This document shows, in pieces, positions 62,501 through 64,000 of a DNA stretch of 64,000 nucleotides. A program made the translations under genes and the position numbers. The DNA comes from Xanthomonas prunicola (GTDB lineage Bacteria > Pseudomonadota > Gammaproteobacteria > Xanthomonadales > Xanthomonadaceae), in contig NZ_PHKV01000005.1 in NCBI RefSeq assembly GCF_002846205.1, forward strand, positions 1 through 64,000, read 5' to 3'. The number at the start of each line of letters is the position of its first letter. Position 1 is the stretch's first letter. Below the pieces are notes generated by a model. It saw only the letters and a list, made by a program, of their open reading frames with translations. It was not told the origin of the DNA and did no database searches.

Positions 62501-64000
62501 CGATGCGCTGCCGCTGACGCCCAACGGCAAACTCGATCGCGCCGCCCTGCCGGTACCCGACGATCAGGCGCTCGATCTGCACGCCTATGTCGCCCCGCAA
62601 GGCGAATTGGAACAGGTGCTGGTGACGCTATGGAGCGAGCTGCTCGGCGTCGAGCAAGTCGGGCGCAACGATGATTTCTTCGCCCTCGGCGGCCACTCGC
62701 TGCTGGCGATCAAACTGATCGAACGTCTACGCCGGCTCGGCTGGCAAATCGATGTGCGGGCATTGTTCGCACAGCCCACGCCCGCGGGCCTGGCGGTCAA
62801 TCTGCAAACCGCCTCCGCCATCGAGGTGCCACCCAATCGGATCGGGCCCGAGTGCACATGCATCACTCCGGACCTACTGCCGCTGGTCGCGCTGACGCAA
62901 GCGGAGATCGACGCGATCGTGGCCACCGTCGACGGTGGCGTGGTCAACGTGCAGGACATCTATCCGCTGGCGCCATTGCAGGAAGGCCTGCTCTTCCATC
63001 ACCTGGCCGATCCGCTCGCCGACCCGTATCTGCATTCGTCCGTGCTCGGCTTCCCTGCCAAAGAGCAACTCGACCGCTTCCTCGACGCACTGGATCAGGT
63101 CATTGCCCGCCACGACATCCTGCGCACCGGCGTCGTCTGGCAAGGACTGTCTGCACCGGTGCAGGTGGTCTGGCGCCAGGCGGTCGTGCCACGTCGGATG
63201 CATTGCTTCGAGGGACCAGACCCTGCGACCGGGCTACTGGCCTGGCTGCACGCGCCCGAAGCAGCCCCGAGCCTGCAGCACGCACCGTTGATCCACGCCC
63301 ATCTGGCCCACGACACCACCACCGGACGCTGGCTGCTCGGCCTGCAACAGCATCACCTGGTCATGGACCACACCACGCTGGAACTCGTGATCGAGGAAGT
63401 CCGCGCGCATCTGGACGGGCGACACCAGCAATTGCCGACGCCCTTGCCGTTCCGCAACTTCGTCGCTCATGCGCACGCCGGTGTGTCCGAGCAGGAGCAC
63501 AAGGCGTTTTTCACCACGATGCTCGCCGATATCGATGCACCCACCGCGCCATTCGGCGTACTTGCACCGGTGCGCGACCCGGCCGCGCTGCACTTTCTGC
63601 GCCTGTCGGTGCCTGCAACACTGGCCACCGCCGTGCGCACTCAGGCGCGCCAACATGGCATCAGTGCCGCCACCCTGTTCCATCTGGCCTATGCCCTGCT
63701 GCTGGCCCGCACCAGCGGCACGACTGAAGCTGTATTCGCCACGCTGCTCTTTGGGCGCATGCATGCCAGCGCCGGCGTCGACCGCGTGCTGGGCATGTTC
63801 CTCAACACCTTGCCCATCCGCCTCGACGCGTCCCACGGCAGCGTGCTGGATGCGGTACGCCAGACGCAACTCTGCCTGGCCCAGCTGCTGCACCACGAAC
63901 ATGCCCCACTGGCATTGGCCCAGCGCTGCAGCACGCTGGATCCGTCCACCCCTTTGCTCAATGCCTTACTCAACTACCGCTACGTCGGCGGCAGCGCGGT
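56307..64000 (+). CDS. NRPS, 5' part: C-A-T, E/C-A-T, E/C... (3' end outside window)
   Basis: Nonribosomal peptide synthetase that continues gene 3's chain. ATG 56307 lies 6 bases after the gene 3 stop, with GGAG 11 bases upstream. The frame is open to the window end (over 2560 codons), so the gene is incomplete. An acidic N-terminal segment (about residues 1-50, starting MSSSPTLPADLSTLSVDEIE) precedes the first C domain and looks like a docking element. Then come C (HHIVSDG, residue 186), A for Ser (TSGSTG near 662), T (Ser 1056), dual E/C (HHLADPGAD at 1156, HHLVMDH at 1274), A for X' (near 1739), T (Ser 2131), and a partial dual E/C (HHLADPLAD at 2231, HHLVMDH at 2349). Both dual domains imply that the Ser and X' residues become D. 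Whether the gene ends in a thioesterase cannot be seen. Confidence 0.95.
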   Translation, partial: MSSSPTLPADLSTLSVDEIERLWNLLEDADAADDAADTDSDSIPRRDPGQPIPLSFAQQRLWLLAQLDPGSASAYLIPAGVRLRGALQVTALQRTLERIVARHEALRTRIVTVNGAAEQRIDPAGSGFALTHIDLSQRGLEEAQAEAHRQAMQEATTPFDLAQGPLIRGRLLCLAAHDHVLLLTMHHIVSDGWSMGLLIRELGTLYTALAQGLDDPLPALSLQYADIVAWQRRQADGPALQRQLDFWRAHLRNAPTVLDLPCESPRPAVQDHAGDRVEIVLDADLSSALAALSKRHGVTLFVTMMASWGVLLSRQSGQDSVVIGSPVANRHRAEFEPVIGFFANTQALHVDLSGNPTVAALLAQVRTLAAAAQAHQDLPFEQLVEALNPVRDLSRHPLFQVLLSWQDGAPEMLALPGLELERFSADHRSAKFDLELSLQNTGTRIVGQLTFATALFERSTIERHLAQFVTLLRGMVADDRACVAHLPLLADDEHAQLRGFNATATDLGGTGYLHRAIEAQAQRTPDAIAVTDDHGTLSYADLDARANRLAHHLIGLGVVPESSVAVCLPRSIDLVIALLAILKAGAAYLPLDADVPPARLDGMLADARPRVLLAHRHTAALLTPRDDRHTVLLDADAALWACASTQAPTVALLPQHPAYVIYTSGSTGTPKGVVNTHAAIDNRLLWMQQALQLQPEQRVLQKTPVGFDVSVWELFWPLRVGARLVLAEPGGHKDPAYLIDLIEQAGIDTVHFVPSMLRVFLDVLPQGACASLRRIVCSGEALAADLAQAARARLPQARLYNLYGPTEAAVDVSAWECTDADANGVPIGRPIANTQLHVLDTHGQLAPIGVAGELQIAGVQLARGYLGRPDLTAERFVPDPFAEQPGERMYKTGDLARWQADGSLAYLGRNDEQVKIRGFRIELGEIVAALRGCDGVRQAAVIASEDSTGDKRLIAYVVGDADVALDPDALRTRLGARLPDYMLPAAYVQLPALPLTANGKLDRRALPAPDADALATQAYVAPEGELEMMLAAVWSELLGVERVGRHDSFFALGGHSLLAITLIERLRQHGWQLDVRALFTHATLAAVAETLRPEKTAAIPQNRIAPDCSRITPALLPLVQLTQVEIDAIVCTVDGGTANIQDIYPLAPLQEGLLFHHLADPGADPYVNTTLLAFETQQQAAAFLSAFDQVVQRHDILRTSIVWQDLPAPMQVVWRHAALQVHRYTLQGQDAQAELLTRMGPDHARLDLAKAPLLQAHLGEDMAQQRWIVGVLAHHLVMDHTTLDLIIAEIGAHLSGRQQQLPAPLPFRNFVAQAQRAISTEHVPFFSRMLRDVDHPTTPFGLLRNDINSAPAQQRVPVARDIAHSLRAHARRLGVNASSLFHLAYAVLLARISARNDVVFGTVLFGRLSGSDGADRALGMFLNTLPLRVRIDATSVTDAVRRMQEQMAELLCHEHVALTDVRNCSAIRAPLPLFSALLNYRYAGHTPSAAEHVAHDEAWQGVRVLQARERTTYPLSLSVNDDGDGFSLDLQIDPCLCAERVAGFMLHALQQLNLALSRAPDTPLCALQILPAGERAWLLHDVNATPTAPRAAGDTLLTRFQAQVRQFPTAPALIDGDLVVSYAELQERAAVLAQRLLASGVTPGGCVALLLPRSALLIVAELAVLMCGAAYVALDPAQPPARLHALLEDCAAAALLCDADCPLDAVGLPRLQVEWAVLTGEAVVPHVQVTSASIAYVVYTSGSSGTPKGVAVSHAAVLAFALNPQHAPLQSQDRVAFLANPAFDASTFEVWATLLHGAAIVVVDQPTLLDPSALAQHLTVNQVSILHLTAGLLPGYWHALRDLLPRLRCLLTGGDSVDAGTVAAILAHAPPQRLLHCYGPTEATTFSVVHPVAPLADDAARIPLGRPLPGSRVYVLDRHGQPTPIGVAGELHLAGAQLAQGYLHRPDLTAERFVPDPFAEQAGERMYKTGDLACWRDDGTLDFLGRNDAQVTIRGFRIEPGEIQAALRSCAGVQEAVVIARDDTGEKRLVAYLVGDASILEPATLRSQLATRLPDHMLPAAYVQLDALPLTPNGKLDRAALPVPDDQALDLHAYVAPQGELEQVLVTLWSELLGVEQVGRNDDFFALGGHSLLAIKLIERLRRLGWQIDVRALFAQPTPAGLAVNLQTASAIEVPPNRIGPECTCITPDLLPLVALTQAEIDAIVATVDGGVVNVQDIYPLAPLQEGLLFHHLADPLADPYLHSSVLGFPAKEQLDRFLDALDQVIARHDILRTGVVWQGLSAPVQVVWRQAVVPRRMHCFEGPDPATGLLAWLHAPEAAPSLQHAPLIHAHLAHDTTTGRWLLGLQQHHLVMDHTTLELVIEEVRAHLDGRHQQLPTPLPFRNFVAHAHAGVSEQEHKAFFTTMLADIDAPTAPFGVLAPVRDPAALHFLRLSVPATLATAVRTQARQHGISAATLFHLAYALLLARTSGTTEAVFATLLFGRMHASAGVDRVLGMFLNTLPIRLDASHGSVLDAVRQTQLCLAQLLHHEHAPLALAQRCSTLDPSTPLLNALLNYRYVGGSA
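57729..58985 (+). repeat. Duplicated Ser A-domain block, copy 2 (gene 4 module 1)
   Basis: Partner of 51141-52400. The boundary falls within the C domain end and before the A-domain tail, so an A-domain core was copied rather than a whole module. Confidence 0.88.
59591..62820 (+). other. Gene 4 module 2: dual E/C-A(X', DAFHLGCTF)-T
   Basis: Dual domain with NIQDIYPLAPLQEG, HHLADPGAD at 59772-59798 and HHLVMDH at 60126-60146. The A domain has FDASTFE, ILHLTAGLL, LLTGGD and HCYGPTEATTF, giving the same D-A-F-H-L-G-C-T-F code as gene 3 module 5. Carrier NDDFFALGGHSLL has its Ser at 62697-62699. Again followed by a dual E/C. Confidence 0.8.
61507..61720 (+). repeat. Perfect 214-base repeat, copy 2 (gene 4 module 2)
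   Basis: Identical to 32503-32716, although the copies lie 29 kb apart in different genes. Synonymous sites are also identical, indicating a recent exchange. Confidence 0.9.
62821..64000 (+). other. Gene 4 module 3 (partial): dual E/C
   Basis: Dual domain with NVQDIYPLAPLQEG, HHLADPLAD at 62997-63023 and HHLVMDH at 63351-63371, cut off by the window end near LLNYRYVGGSA. It is very similar to the dual domain of gene 2 module 4. The A domain lies beyond the window. Confidence 0.85.

Overview
The window is a single block of nonribosomal peptide synthetase (NRPS) genes, all on the plus strand, with almost no non-coding DNA. The DNA is GC-rich with strong G/C bias at third codon positions. The proteins have the Ala/Leu/Arg-rich style of a high-GC gammaproteobacterium. 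The LSFAQQRLWFLAQLD-type condensation domains and the HHxxxDH dual domains suggest a Xanthomonas-like (Xanthomonadaceae) organism. That assignment is inference, because the window contains no housekeeping gene, rRNA or tRNA.

Layout. (1) 1-3273: 3' end of an NRPS gene whose start lies upstream, encoding the tail of a carrier (T) domain and then one C-A-T module. (2) 3274-3510: the only real intergenic gap, with two dyad-symmetric elements. (3) 3511-17970: a 4819-aa NRPS with four modules (C-A-T, C-A-T, C-A-T, dual E/C-A-T) and two C-terminal thioesterases. (4) 17967-56300: a 12,777-aa NRPS with twelve modules, starting by a 4-base ATGA overlap with the preceding gene. (5) 56307-64000: an NRPS gene starting 6 bases after the giant gene and running off the window. 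Its C-A-T, E/C-A-T and partial E/C are visible.

How the genes work together. Genes 1 and 2 look like the end of one assembly line, because gene 2 finishes with tandem thioesterases. Gene 3 opens with a divergent N-terminal condensation domain and has no release domain, and gene 4 follows directly. This looks like the start of a second, very long line, so the window probably spans the junction of two head-to-tail assembly lines in one operon. A non-collinear single line cannot be excluded. There are no stand-alone epimerisation domains; D-residues are predicted only where one of six dual E/C domains follows.

Substrate predictions come from reading the specificity-code positions by eye. Line A (3' part): X-X-Lys-(D)X-Ser, then release. 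Line B: Pro-like-Lys-Leu-Thr-(D)X'-(D)Tyr-Asp-Asn-Gly-X-(D)Ser-Leu-(D)Ser-(D)X'-... X has code DSL-I-(I/L)-GTQF and X' has code DAFHLGCTF; I cannot assign either. The Ser, Thr, Leu, Asp, Asn, Gly and Tyr codes match well-known signatures, Lys is moderately supported and Pro is weak.

The modules share long near-identical DNA blocks, a sign of recent internal recombination. No transporter, MbtH-like protein, phosphopantetheinyl transferase, regulator, insertion sequence, CRISPR array or RNA gene was seen.
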